Source: Clostridium sp. Marseille-P299
GTDB lineage: Bacteria; Bacillota; Clostridia; Lachnospirales; Lachnospiraceae
Assembly: GCF_900078195.1 (NCBI RefSeq)
Contig: NZ_FJVE01000007.1
Location: 2,108,001-2,172,000 of the forward strand
Direction: 5' to 3'
Length of the DNA stretch: 64,000 nucleotides
Shown here: piece after piece, positions 9,246-17,342 of the stretch
Position numbering within the stretch: position 1 is the first letter of the stretch
Layout of the letters: every line of letters begins with the position of its first letter
Program-made: the position numbers and the translations under genes
Notes under the pieces: model-generated
Told to the model about the DNA's origin: nothing
Databases searched by the model: none
The model's input: only the letters and a program-made list of their open reading frames with translations

Positions 9246-9429
9246 GCTATATCAACCTACTTTCATAAAAAAACTACCAGCCATATCACCCCCCCTTTGT
9301 TTTCAGGAAGAATTGATACTTTGGTAGTGTATCTTATCCTATTTTATACGTAAATGTTACAACATCAAAGATTACGCCATCATACTTAGGCAATAATCTT
9401 CTAGCTGATTACTTTTTTCACCAGCTCAC
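9246..9429 (-). ncRNA. Structured 5' leader of guaD, candidate cis-regulatory RNA
   Basis: From the expected start near 9429 the RNA would run about 180 nt before the ATG. In RNA order it can form a stem AGCTG/CAGCT, a hairpin of about 10 bp (AAGATTA..GCC / GGC.TAATCTT), a small hairpin ATGTT/AACAT, and GATAC/GTATC enclosing CTACCA. That CTACCA can instead pair with TGGTAG in the terminator-like hairpin at 9274-9327. Mutually exclusive pairing like this is what riboswitches and attenuators use. I do not find the purine aptamer core. Confidence 0.5.
9267..9327 (-). terminator. Terminator-like hairpin in the guaD leader
   Basis: On the minus strand CTACCA (complement of 9322-9327) pairs with TGGTAG (complement of 9274-9279), with further TATC/GATA pairing inside, and is followed by seven U residues (9267-9273). 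It ends 21 bases before the guaD ATG, so it would cut transcription before the gene: an attenuator rather than a gene-end terminator. Confidence 0.55.
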
Positions 9430-9435
9430 TTACAT

Positions 9436-9464
9436 ATCATATAAAATAAATGTAGGTATGTCAA
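9436..9464 (-). promoter_or_regulatory. Promoter of guaD
   Basis: Minus-strand TTGACA (9459-9464), a 17-base spacer and TATGAT (9436-9441). It is the only strong promoter match upstream of guaD and implies a leader of about 180 nt. Confidence 0.7.
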
Positions 9465-9510
9465 TATGAATCATCACCCAACTTAAGATTACTAAGAATA
9501 AAATTAAATA

Positions 9511-9804
9511 TTATTCTTTTATGAAATTAGAGATGACTTCTTCTATGTAATTAACTATACTATTATCTTCAATCATAGTTATAATTTTTTGTGTATCATA
9601 GTCTAATATTTCAACCTTTGCCATGTCCATTGTAAATAATATCAAAAATATCGTGCAACAAATAATGATTCGAATTAATAATCCCTTGATATATTGATTT
9701 TTTTTCTTCTTACCTGTTTTCGTATTGATATTACTTCCTATCGTATTCATATTACTTTCTTCCATATTGATATTACTTTCTTTGGTATTGATATCCGCTT
9801 CCAT
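9511..9804 (-). CDS. Small membrane protein of unknown function with a repetitive N-terminus
   Basis: I do not recognise this 97-aa protein. It starts with four imperfect 7-8-residue units (ADINTKES, NINMEES, NMNTIGS, NINTKTG), then a lysine cluster (KKKKNQ), one transmembrane helix (GLLIRIIICCTIFLILFTM) and a short tail of about 40 residues. A GTG start further upstream is possible, but GGGGTG lies five bases before the ATG at 9804. It is divergent from tyrS. It may be a degenerating or orphan gene; its reality rests on the ribosome site and the helix. Confidence 0.5.
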   Translation of the reverse strand: MEADINTKESNINMEESNMNTIGSNINTKTGKKKKNQYIKGLLIRIIICCTIFLILFTMDMAKVEILDYDTQKIITMIEDNSIVNYIEEVISNFIKE

Positions 9805-9905
9805 AGGTACACCCCATTTCATAGCATGTCTTACAATAATATATGTCACATTTTACAGGATATTCATAAAATAATAGTAATCATAAAAAAGAGGTTGATA
9901 CAGCA

Positions 9906-9934
9906 TTGAAAAATCCACGCTTTTAATTTATAAT
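9906..9934 (+). promoter_or_regulatory. Promoter of tyrS
   Basis: Plus-strand TTGAAA (9906-9911), a 17-base spacer and a perfect TATAAT (9929-9934). The start point would fall about 35 bases before the tyrS ATG, leaving no room for a T-box leader. Confidence 0.75.
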
Positions 9935-9976
9935 GAACTTTAGTCTGAGTTACAAATAGAATAGGAGGAAAAGACT

Positions 9977-11209
9977 ATGTCAGACAATGTTTATGACGTA
10001 CTCTTAGAGCGCGGATTTATTGAACAAGCAACACATGAAGAAGAAATTAGAGAATTACTTGGAAAAGAGAAGGTAACTTTTTATATTGGGTTTGATGCAA
10101 CTGCAGATAGTTTAACTGCTGGTCACTTCTTAACTGTTATGGCAATGATGCATATGCAAAGAGCAGGCCATCGTCCAATTGCATTACTTGGTGGTGGAAC
10201 TACTATGATTGGTGATCCATCTGGTAAGAGCGATATGCGTACGATTATGACAAGAGAAACCATTCAACACAATGCTGATTGCTTCTATAAACAGTTATCA
10301 AGATTTATTAACTTTGATAATGATAGTGCAATTATTGCAAATAATGCAGATTGGTTACTTGATTTAAATTATGTTGAATTTTTACGTGAAGTAGGTGTGC
10401 ATTTCTCAGTAAATAAAATGCTTACTGCTGAATGCTACAAACAAAGAATGGAAAAAGGACTTACTTTCTTTGAATTCAACTATATGCTAATGCAGTCTTA
10501 CGACTTCTTAGTATTAAACAGAAAGTATGGCTGTACTCTTGAGCTTGGTGGTAATGATCAATGGTCCAACATTCTTGGTGGCGTTGATTTAATTCGTCGT
10601 AAAGAACAAAAACCTGCTTATGGTTTAACTTTTAAACTTCTAACTACTAGCGAAGGAATTAAAATGGGTAAAACCATGAAGGGTGCTGTATGGCTAGATC
10701 CAGAAAAGACATCTCCATATGAATTCTTCCAATACTGGAGAAACATCGAAGATGTTAAAGTTGAAGAATGCCTTGCTCTTCTAACTTTCTTACCAATGGA
10801 TGAAGTAAGAAGACTTGGTGCACTTGAAGGTGCTGAAATTAATAAAGCTAAAGAAGTGCTTGCATACGAGATTACAAAAATCGTTCATGGTGAAGAAGAG
10901 GCTGAAAAGGCGAGAGAAGCTGCAAGATCCTTATTTGCTGGTGGTGTTCTATCCGAAAATATGCCAACTACTACCTATTCTAAAGAAGCCTTTGAAGAAG
11001 GCATTGATTTAATTACATTAATGATGGATGCAAAAATGGCTACTTCTCGTTCCGATGCAAGAAGAAACATTGAACAAGGTGGCGTTTCTGTAAACGATGT
11101 AAAGGTTACTGAATTTTCAAGAAAGTTCACACCAGCGGATTTCAATGCTGATGGTGCTTTACTTGTAAGAAAAGGTAAAAAAGTATATCATTTATTTAAA
11201 ATAGATTAA
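9977..11209 (+). CDS. tyrS: Tyrosyl-tRNA synthetase
   Basis: Class I synthetase that charges tRNA-Tyr. The Rossmann core begins at [19 protein letters not shown], where GHFLT is the HIGH-motif variant; the KMSKS loop is KMGKT (about residues 230-235); the C-terminal S4 RNA-binding domain carries [17 protein letters not shown]. Length 410 aa is normal. AGGAGG lies eight bases before the ATG. The zinc-ribbon membrane gene begins 49 bases downstream with no terminator between, so the two may be co-transcribed. Confidence 0.97.
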   Translation: MSDNVYDVLLERGFIEQATHEEEIRELLGKEKVTFYIGFDATADSLTAGHFLTVMAMMHMQRAGHRPIALLGGGTTMIGDPSGKSDMRTIMTRETIQHNADCFYKQLSRFINFDNDSAIIANNADWLLDLNYVEFLREVGVHFSVNKMLTAECYKQRMEKGLTFFEFNYMLMQSYDFLVLNRKYGCTLELGGNDQWSNILGGVDLIRRKEQKPAYGLTFKLLTTSEGIKMGKTMKGAVWLDPEKTSPYEFFQYWRNIEDVKVEECLALLTFLPMDEVRRLGALEGAEINKAKEVLAYEITKIVHGEEEAEKAREAARSLFAGGVLSENMPTTTYSKEAFEEGIDLITLMMDAKMATSRSDARRNIEQGGVSVNDVKVTEFSRKFTPADFNADGALLVRKGKKVYHLFKID

Positions 11210-11258
11210 TTGAATTATTTTATTCAAGCTATCATAAAAGATTGGGGTGTTTTAAAGT

Positions 11259-12386
11259 ATGCCATGGTGTCCAAAATGTAAGACAGAATATCGGGACGGT
11301 TTTACAACCTGTGCTGATTGTAATGTTGAATTAGTTGAGGAACTAGAAACATTGGATAAAACCAATGATTACGAAGAGGTTATTGCATTAGAGGAAGAAA
11401 CAACTGCTAAAAAGTTAGTTGAATTCCTAACCTTTTCTCAAGTCACTGCTTATTTTGAGTATTCAGAAGTAAATAAAGCTTATTCTGTATATGCACCTCA
11501 TGCAGAAATTAAGAAAGCAAAACGATGCTTTGAAGCATTTTATAAAGTAGAATTAGAGAATATGGAAAGTAGCACTCCAGATTCTTATATTCTAGATGAA
11601 GAACCATTACAGAGTCTTTCAGATAACACAGAGTCAGAAACAGATGAAAACAATGAAATTTTTGAAAGCTTAAATGCTGCAGAAGTTGAAGAGGAATCTT
11701 TTAATGACCAGGTTATTTCTGAAGATACTGTAGATAATCTTGCGAATACTGATTTAGAAGAAACATATGATACTCTAGAATCCTGTAATTCCTATGATTT
11801 TAATGCAACAGATGTAGAGTACTCCAACGTTGATGATGACTTTATTCTGGATGAGGTTTCTGATCATGGAACTTCGAAGAAATTCCATGATAAAGAAGAT
11901 GAAAATGATCTGATTAAGGTTACAACACCTGCCTATGTTAAGAAATCCGATCAATATAAAGACTTAAAGTCAACAGCAATTACTTTTCTTTTGTTTGGTT
12001 TTGGTGGCTTGATATTTGTAGCATTAAACGTATTTGGAACTATTTCTATCATCAATGGAACTTTTGGCTATATTATAATGTCACTTGTATTTTTAGGTTT
12101 TATCCTCGTTGGAATTAACTCCATCTCTCGCTCCAAAAAAGCTGCTGCAGATGCTATCCTTGAGGAAGAATTAACCTCAAATATCAACGCTTGGCTAAAG
12201 GAAAACATTAGTGAAGAGTATATACAAAGAATTCAAGATAATTCTCTTTCTAGCGAAGTGAATTTTATAAAAACCATGGATCATTTAAAAGAAATGGTAA
12301 CGAAAGCACTTGGTGAAATGGATGATTCTTATTTAGAATATGTGATAGAAGAATATTATAACAAGCATTTTGATAGCCTTGAATAG
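11259..12386 (+). CDS. Zinc-ribbon membrane protein of unknown function
   Basis: A 375-aa protein starting with a four-cysteine ribbon (C4/C7 and C18/C21: CPKC and CADC), then a region of about 70 residues rich in Glu/Asp, a long acidic low-complexity linker (about 100-215), two transmembrane helices (about 240-262 and 268-290) and a cytoplasmic alpha-helical tail. Similar ribbon-plus-membrane proteins are common in Clostridia and have no known role. GGGGTG lies ahead of the ATG. It follows tyrS and ends just before a strong hairpin. Confidence 0.75.
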   Translation: MPWCPKCKTEYRDGFTTCADCNVELVEELETLDKTNDYEEVIALEEETTAKKLVEFLTFSQVTAYFEYSEVNKAYSVYAPHAEIKKAKRCFEAFYKVELENMESSTPDSYILDEEPLQSLSDNTESETDENNEIFESLNAAEVEEESFNDQVISEDTVDNLANTDLEETYDTLESCNSYDFNATDVEYSNVDDDFILDEVSDHGTSKKFHDKEDENDLIKVTTPAYVKKSDQYKDLKSTAITFLLFGFGGLIFVALNVFGTISIINGTFGYIIMSLVFLGFILVGINSISRSKKAAADAILEEELTSNINAWLKENISEEYIQRIQDNSLSSEVNFIKTMDHLKEMVTKALGEMDDSYLEYVIEEYYNKHFDSLE

Positions 12387-12399
12387 TTAGTGAATAAAG

Positions 12400-12446
12400 A
12401 ATCCCCTGTTAAGTACTCATAAGGATGATGTACTTAACAGGGGATT
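12400..12446. terminator. Strong 17-bp hairpin between convergent genes
   Basis: Perfectly complementary 17-base arms at 12400-12416 and 12430-12446 with a 13-base loop sit between the convergent zinc-ribbon gene and the GNAT gene. The plus side has no U-run (CGTCTTG); the minus side continues CTTTATT. It most likely serves both directions as a terminator or RNA end. Confidence 0.7.
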
Positions 12447-12490
12447 CGTCTTGCAAATTTACAAATATGAATAAATCATTATATTTTGTT

Positions 12491-12985
12491 TTACATCTCT
12501 TGTCTTTTCTTACCACCTAAAAAATTCTCATAAATGCTATATTGTTTCGAACTTTCAATTAAAGTTGCATGAACACATCTTTCATAAAACTTGACTGGTC
12601 CTACACCTCCAATTATAGCATAAGCATAGCCCTCCTCTCTCATTGCATGTAACGATCGAAGAAGAAGTGCCTTTCCTATTCCTTTCCCTTGATACTCAGA
12701 TAGTACTCTAGTTGGTCCAAAAAAGTTCAGAGCAGTTGCATTATAACAGGCATAACCAATAATACTACTCCCTTTCACTGCGATAAAACACGAAACAGGC
12801 TGATTGGAAAAACATTTATCGCACTCTCCTGCTGCATTAATACTTGAATGTTCTTTTACCCAATCAACAATTCGAAACTTATCCGGAGATAGAGCACGAA
12901 ATATCTCAATCCCTTCAGATTTTAAATGATTGATATCTTCATGATAATCATCAATCGCTAATAAGTTCACTAACATATCCGGCAT
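12491..12985 (-). CDS. GNAT-family N-acetyltransferase
   Basis: A 164-aa acetyl-CoA-dependent acetyltransferase. Motif A is VLSEYQGKGIGKALLLRSL, with the pyrophosphate loop QGKGIG (about residues 96-101). A CxxC pair near residue 57 (CDKCF) is unusual but unexplained. AAAGGAGAG precedes the ATG. It starts 14 bases after the GlcNAc-kinase-like gene, so it is the last gene of the amino-sugar recovery operon; an amino-sugar or muropeptide substrate is possible but cannot be read from the sequence. Confidence 0.8.
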   Translation of the reverse strand: MPDMLVNLLAIDDYHEDINHLKSEGIEIFRALSPDKFRIVDWVKEHSSINAAGECDKCFSNQPVSCFIAVKGSSIIGYACYNATALNFFGPTRVLSEYQGKGIGKALLLRSLHAMREEGYAYAIIGGVGPVKFYERCVHATLIESSKQYSIYENFLGGKKRQEM

Positions 12986-12999
12986 TTTTTCTCTCTCCT

Positions 13000-13920
13000 T
13001 TAGTTTTTAAGTTTGTATCGATTCAACGCAATCTTTGCAGCTCCTGTTACACTATCATTCAATGGAGTAATAATTTTTAATGTGGGTAAAACCATTGAAA
13101 GCTTCTGTATCAGCATTTCCTTAATTGGTATATAATGAGTTAAAATACCACCTAATAAGGCAAGGTTACCCTCTTTTAAATTAAGAATCTCTGCTGTAGG
13201 CAAGACCAAATTTACCAAATTATCTACAGCCTTCTTACATATGTGATTGGCATGAACATCGCCTTCTTCCATTGCTTTTAATAACAAAGGAGCTAGTGCA
13301 GCTATGTTTGCTTTGTTCCAATTGGGGTTGTATGTATAACGAATAATATCTTCAATGGAATTACAGTTTAGTTCTTTTAAAACAAAGTCCAATATAACAC
13401 TGTCTGATATACGTTTATCATAGGTCTGTACTGCAACTTTTAAGATATCTCGCCCGATGGCATAACCACTTCCTTCATCATCAATTAGGTGTCCATATCC
13501 TCCAGTTCGGTGTCTGATTCCTTCACGATTCATACCAAAGCAAATAGATCCAGTACCACTAATTAGCACGATTCCTTCTGGTTTTCCAAACGCTCCGTAT
13601 AATGCTGCTTCATGATCACCAACAATGTGAATGTCACAATTTAACCCTCTGCTTACTAAATTTTCTGTTATAAATTCAATCGCTTCTTTATTGCTAATAC
13701 CTGCGGTTGAAATACAAATACCTTTACAATTACTTATTCCTTCTGGTAGCTCACAAAGTATATTCATTAATGATTCAATCGTATTTGAAAGTTCTTCTTT
13801 ACTTACACTGTTATAATTAAGAGAACCTGCCCTTGCAGTTCGTATAATCGTTCCCGTCATATCTATAATTTGCATTTGAGTTTTTGTTCCGCCACCGTCT
13901 AACCCTACAACATATTGCAT
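13000..13920 (-). CDS. N-acetylglucosamine kinase-like (BadF/BadG ATPase family)
   Basis: ASKHA-fold sugar kinase. It has phosphate-1 VVGLDGGGTKTQ at the N-terminus, phosphate-2 LISGTGSICFG (about residue 125) and a late GGILTHY motif. Family members phosphorylate GlcNAc (and sometimes MurNAc) to the 6-phosphate. A longer form would start at 13944, but GGGG six bases before the ATG at 13920 favours the shorter 306-aa form. Placed directly after nagZ, it would act on GlcNAc released by that enzyme. A tandem 19-bp repeat fills the gap between them. Confidence 0.82.
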   Translation of the reverse strand: MQYVVGLDGGGTKTQMQIIDMTGTIIRTARAGSLNYNSVSKEELSNTIESLMNILCELPEGISNCKGICISTAGISNKEAIEFITENLVSRGLNCDIHIVGDHEAALYGAFGKPEGIVLISGTGSICFGMNREGIRHRTGGYGHLIDDEGSGYAIGRDILKVAVQTYDKRISDSVILDFVLKELNCNSIEDIIRYTYNPNWNKANIAALAPLLLKAMEEGDVHANHICKKAVDNLVNLVLPTAEILNLKEGNLALLGGILTHYIPIKEMLIQKLSMVLPTLKIITPLNDSVTGAAKIALNRYKLKN

Positions 13921-13944
13921 CTCATTCCCCATTCTAGCGCACAT

Positions 13945-14041
13945 TTTTTATGCATAACGCCTTTATTTATACATAACAACTTTATTTATGCATAACAAGT
14001 TTATTTATGCATAGCAAGTTTATTTATGCATAACAAGTTTA
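13945..14041. repeat. Tandem repeat, 19-bp unit, about five copies
   Basis: Units close to TTTATTTATGCATAACAAG are repeated head to tail with few changes; the outer copies are more degenerate. The array fills the gap between the nagZ stop and the nagK-like start, so it lies in the mRNA between two co-directional genes. The TATGCATA core is palindromic. There are no spacers, so it is not a CRISPR array. Confidence 0.85.
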
Positions 14042-14100
14042 TGGTGCGCAAACACAAACTTGCGTGTGAAGATTATTTTTAGTTTTGTACTTTCTCTTAT

Positions 14101-15996
14101 CTACATCTTAATTGGTAGCTTACCTTTTAAATCAAATGGTGCTTCTAAGTATTCTGCCAATATCTCTAAACTTTTTCTCGTATATTCATATGCTGCTATT
14201 CCAAACACATTGGATGGTAAATCTTTTAAATCATATGGATTTCTCATTGCAAATACAATAACATTTTGATTTTTTTGTGCTGCCATATTAACCAACTGCA
14301 ACTGTTCTTTATATAAATGAGCATTGTATGTAGCAATTACCACCGAACTTGCTTCTTCCATCTTTAACGCTAAGGATTCTATTTCATGAGTGGTTGGATT
14401 CGGTGAAGTTAGGATTCCTTCAGCATGAAAATACCTTGCCATATATTCAGCGAAATGAAACATTCCTTCATCTTGATTCAAGATATTCGTAGCTCGAAAT
14501 GGCACACAACCAAGAAAAAGGGTATTTTGATCAATTTTCGGAATTTGGTTTTTGGGCATTTGAACGGGGGTTAAACTTTCTTTAAGTAATTGATTTGAAT
14601 ATTTAATCCCCTCGGTAGCATTAAATTCATGAGATGTAAATTCATATGCTCTACTTGATTTATGGTGTTCAATTGATTCATCGAATTCACTTGATTCATG
14701 ATGTTCACTTAATTCATCAAGTTCATTTGATTCATAAGGTTCGCTTGATTCATAAGGTTCACTTAATTCATAAGGTACATTTGTTTCATAAGGTTTCCTC
14801 AATTCATTGACTTCACTTGATTCATCGGGTCTACTTGTTTCATGGTGTTCACTTGATTCCTCGAGTTCATTTGATTCATGAGGTCTACTTAATTCATTAT
14901 GTTCACTTGATTCCTCGAGTCCATTTGATTCATGTGGTCTACTTAATTCATTGAGTTCACTTGATTCATAGCTTTCGTTAATTACTAAACTAGCATTTAT
15001 ATATTTCTCCTTATAATCTAATATTTTACGAACAGATGCATCCATTTCATCTACAGCCAGCTCGCCCTCTTCAAGCATTTTAGTCAAAACATCAGATGCT
15101 TCTCTAGCTAAATGCATCGTATGTGAAACAAAGATTAAATCAACTCCTGCCTTTATTGCGTTTTTGATTCCTTCTATCGTTCCATAATATTTTTGAATTG
15201 CACTCATTTCCATGCAATCACTAATAACTAAACCCTGGAATCCCAAACTTCCCTTTAATAAACCAGTGATAATACTTCGTGACATAGTAGCTGGTAGATT
15301 TTCCTTTTCCAATGCTGGAAATATAATATGGGAAGTCGTAATTGCTGGTATCCCAGCATCTATCAACGCTTGAAATGGTACCAATTCACATTGTTTCATC
15401 TCTTCTAATGTCTTATTGACTTGAGGTAAGCCAAGATGAGAATCCACATTCGTATCACCATGCCCTGGAAAATGTTTTGCAGAAGCTAAAACTCCACCAT
15501 CTACTAGACCTTTCATCATAGCAGTACTATACCTTGCCACTTGAATTGGGTCATCTCCATAACTTCTTACTCCAATGACTGGATTATCCATATTCGAATT
15601 CACATCTGCTACTGGTGCCAAATTAAAATTAATCCCTAATGTCTTTAATTGCTCACCCGTTATTTTACCTGCCTTATAAATCTTCTCTTCGTTATTTAGA
15701 GCTGCTAATGCCATTGCACCGGGAATATTAACACAGTCTTCTCCTAATCTAGTAACCATTCCCCCTTCTTGGTCAACTGTAATAAAGGCACTATGTCCAG
15801 TATGCTTTCGTGAAAGTTCCTGTAGTCGTTCACACAGATTTCTTAAATGCGATGCATCTTTAATGTTATGTTTAAACAAAATAAAATTACCAACTTTATA
15901 AGTACGTATCAATTCTTCTAACTCTTCATCAATCTCTGTTCCTGGAAAACCGACTACAAGCCGTTGTCCGATTTTCTCTCTAAATGATAAATTCAT
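14101..15996 (-). CDS. nagZ: Beta-N-acetylglucosaminidase NagZ (GH3) with a repeat insertion
   Basis: Cytoplasmic GH3 enzyme that removes GlcNAc from muropeptides. It has the NagZ catalytic motif KHFPGHGDTNVDSHLG (about residues 175-190, numbering from 15996), the nucleophile segment VISDCMEMSAI (about 260) and no signal peptide. Between the barrel (ending near residue 335) and a C-terminal alpha/beta domain lies a tract of about 110 residues made of roughly 18 hexapeptides of the type E-S-S-E-x-x, encoded by an 18-bp tandem repeat. The first possible ATG is at 16017, but AGAGGTG five bases before the ATG at 15996 sets the start (631 aa). It follows namZ in the same operon. Confidence 0.92.
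   Translation of the reverse strand: MNLSFREKIGQRLVVGFPGTEIDEELEELIRTYKVGNFILFKHNIKDASHLRNLCERLQELSRKHTGHSAFITVDQEGGMVTRLGEDCVNIPGAMALAALNNEEKIYKAGKITGEQLKTLGINFNLAPVADVNSNMDNPVIGVRSYGDDPIQVARYSTAMMKGLVDGGVLASAKHFPGHGDTNVDSHLGLPQVNKTLEEMKQCELVPFQALIDAGIPAITTSHIIFPALEKENLPATMSRSIITGLLKGSLGFQGLVISDCMEMSAIQKYYGTIEGIKNAIKAGVDLIFVSHTMHLAREASDVLTKMLEEGELAVDEMDASVRKILDYKEKYINASLVINESYESSELNELSRPHESNGLEESSEHNELSRPHESNELEESSEHHETSRPDESSEVNELRKPYETNVPYELSEPYESSEPYESNELDELSEHHESSEFDESIEHHKSSRAYEFTSHEFNATEGIKYSNQLLKESLTPVQMPKNQIPKIDQNTLFLGCVPFRATNILNQDEGMFHFAEYMARYFHAEGILTSPNPTTHEIESLALKMEEASSVVIATYNAHLYKEQLQLVNMAAQKNQNVIVFAMRNPYDLKDLPSNVFGIAAYEYTRKSLEILAEYLEAPFDLKGKLPIKM
14650..14980. repeat. 18-bp coding tandem repeat inside nagZ
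   Basis: About 18 head-to-tail 18-base units encode hexapeptides such as YESSEL, NELSRP, HESNEL, EESSEH and YELSEP. The reading frame is kept throughout, so the tract is translated as a hydrophilic, glutamate/serine-rich linker. Units vary by substitutions but not in length. Confidence 0.88.
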
Positions 15997-16046
15997 TACC
16001 GCACCTCTTTCAATCATAAACGCCGTATTCTAATTACAAAATATTA

Positions 16047-16117
16047 GTCGATTATGGAGTATTTTAATCATATAATTTTCAAACATCCGTCGACTATGGA
16101 ATAATTTTAATCATATA
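16047..16117. repeat. Two-copy 42-bp repeat covering the namZ stop codon
   Basis: The segment beginning GTCGACTATGGA at 16089 and containing the end of namZ is repeated 42 bases further downstream of the gene, beginning at 16047 (GTCGATTATGGA), with a shared TTTTAATCATATA. It looks like a tandem duplication of the gene's 3' tail. Confidence 0.65.
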
Positions 16118-17252
16118 TATGATACTTTTGCTTTCTAATTTTAAATTGATTTAGCTGTATTTTATTTCTTTCTAAAATATCCTTGCTATTCCAGTTTTCA
16201 TTTTCAAATATATTACTCCCTGCTAATAGACTGATAAATGGCTTTCCGCTATCACTTGTGGGTTCTAACAACATAAAATTTTTCGGATATAAATTTCGAA
16301 TCTGTTCTAATAGAATCAACCCTGTTTTATAACTTTCATAAGTTTCATAATCTGTAATATGGATATGAACTCCTTGACAGAATACTCCTTTATGCTTTGA
16401 ACTTGTAGGTTTAAAGTAAGCTGGAGTAAATGCAACCCCTGATAAATCTTGCTTCCTCATATGCTGAACTAATTGATTTGCATCGATATAAGGCGCACCT
16501 ATGATTTCAAATGGACAAGAAGTCCCCCTTCCTTCTGATGCATTTGTCCCCTCAAATAAGCAGGTACCTGTATAAAGAAGTGCTGTATCAAATCTAGGCA
16601 TCCCAGGACTTGGCATCATCCAAATTTGTTTCATTGCAGGGAATAAAACATTTCTCTTTAGCCCTAAACAAGGAATAATAGTTAAGTGGCACCCTATATC
16701 CTCCTCATCATTTACCATATTCGCAAGTTCACCTATTGTTAAACCGTAACGCGTTGCAAGAGGGTATGCCCCTACAAAGCTTTTATATTCCTCTTCTAAA
16801 ACATTTCCATCAATTATTTCTCCACCAAGAGGATTGGGACGATCTAGAATAATTAATTCTTTCCCATACTTTGCACAATCTTTTAAGGCGTAAATCATAG
16901 TTGAAATAAAGGTATAATATCGAACCCCTAAATCTTGAATGTCATAAACAATCGCATCTACATTCTCTAACATTTCATTCGTAAATCGTTTTGACTCTTT
17001 TCGGTATAAACTAAAAACAGGTAAGCCTGTTTCGGTATCTAAATATGTATCAACATTCTCTCCTGCATCCTTATCACCTCGTACACCATGTTCTGGCGCA
17101 AACAAGGCTGTTACGCAATATTTCTTATGTAGAATATCTATCGTTGAATTTAAATTATTATCTATTCCTGATATTGAAGTTATCAAACCTAGTTTTTTAT
17201 TTTTAAAGTAATCATCGTAAGGTTTGATATTATCGACTCCTTTTAAAATCAT
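16107..17252 (-). CDS. namZ: Exo-beta-N-acetylmuramidase NamZ (DUF1343)
   Basis: A DUF1343/GH171 enzyme that releases MurNAc from the non-reducing end of peptidoglycan fragments. Motifs include the PEHGVRGDKDAGE segment near residue 55, YDIQDLGVRYYTFISTM (about 110) and LDRPNPLGG (about 138). The 381 aa contain no signal peptide, so it should act in the cytoplasm on imported disaccharides. It leads the minus-strand namZ-nagZ-kinase-GNAT run and is divergent from anmK, with which it shares a 90-base control region. Confidence 0.9.
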   Translation of the reverse strand: MILKGVDNIKPYDDYFKNKKLGLITSISGIDNNLNSTIDILHKKYCVTALFAPEHGVRGDKDAGENVDTYLDTETGLPVFSLYRKESKRFTNEMLENVDAIVYDIQDLGVRYYTFISTMIYALKDCAKYGKELIILDRPNPLGGEIIDGNVLEEEYKSFVGAYPLATRYGLTIGELANMVNDEEDIGCHLTIIPCLGLKRNVLFPAMKQIWMMPSPGMPRFDTALLYTGTCLFEGTNASEGRGTSCPFEIIGAPYIDANQLVQHMRKQDLSGVAFTPAYFKPTSSKHKGVFCQGVHIHITDYETYESYKTGLILLEQIRNLYPKNFMLLEPTSDSGKPFISLLAGSNIFENENWNSKDILERNKIQLNQFKIRKQKYHIYD

Positions 17253-17256
17253 ATTC

Positions 17257-17285
17257 TTGACAACTCCATTTCTTTATAGTTTAAT
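17257..17285 (+). promoter_or_regulatory. Promoter of anmK-murR
   Basis: Plus-strand TTGACA (17257-17262), 17-base spacer and TTTAAT (17280-17285). The expected start point falls inside the palindrome immediately downstream. Confidence 0.65.
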
Positions 17286-17316
17286 AATTACATAATATTC
17301 TAATTATTATGTAATT
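17286..17316. promoter_or_regulatory. Palindromic operator, probably for the MurR/RpiR regulator
   Basis: Perfect 12-base arms AATTACATAATA and TATTATGTAATT are separated by seven bases. The dyad directly abuts the anmK -10 box and lies in the only gap between namZ and anmK-murR, so a repressor bound there could control both directions. Linking it to the MurR encoded 1.2 kb away is inference from position. Confidence 0.6.
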
Positions 17317-17342
17317 TAATTACATGAAAGGATCGTGGTCTT

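Noticed and set aside
9246..9429. Canonical purine riboswitch upstream of guaD
   Set aside because: CTACC and a TATAA-like word are present, but the P2/P3 stems, loop pairing and closing P1 helix of the purine aptamer cannot be drawn.
9805..9976. T-box leader for tyrS
   Set aside because: The promoter lies only about 70 bases before the start codon, leaving no room for specifier and antiterminator stems.
12400..12446. Small regulatory RNA
   Set aside because: The element is a single long hairpin between convergent genes with no promoter signal, so a shared terminator is the simpler reading.
13945..14041. CRISPR array
   Set aside because: Repeats of 19 bp directly abut each other with no spacers; the same holds for the other tandem arrays.
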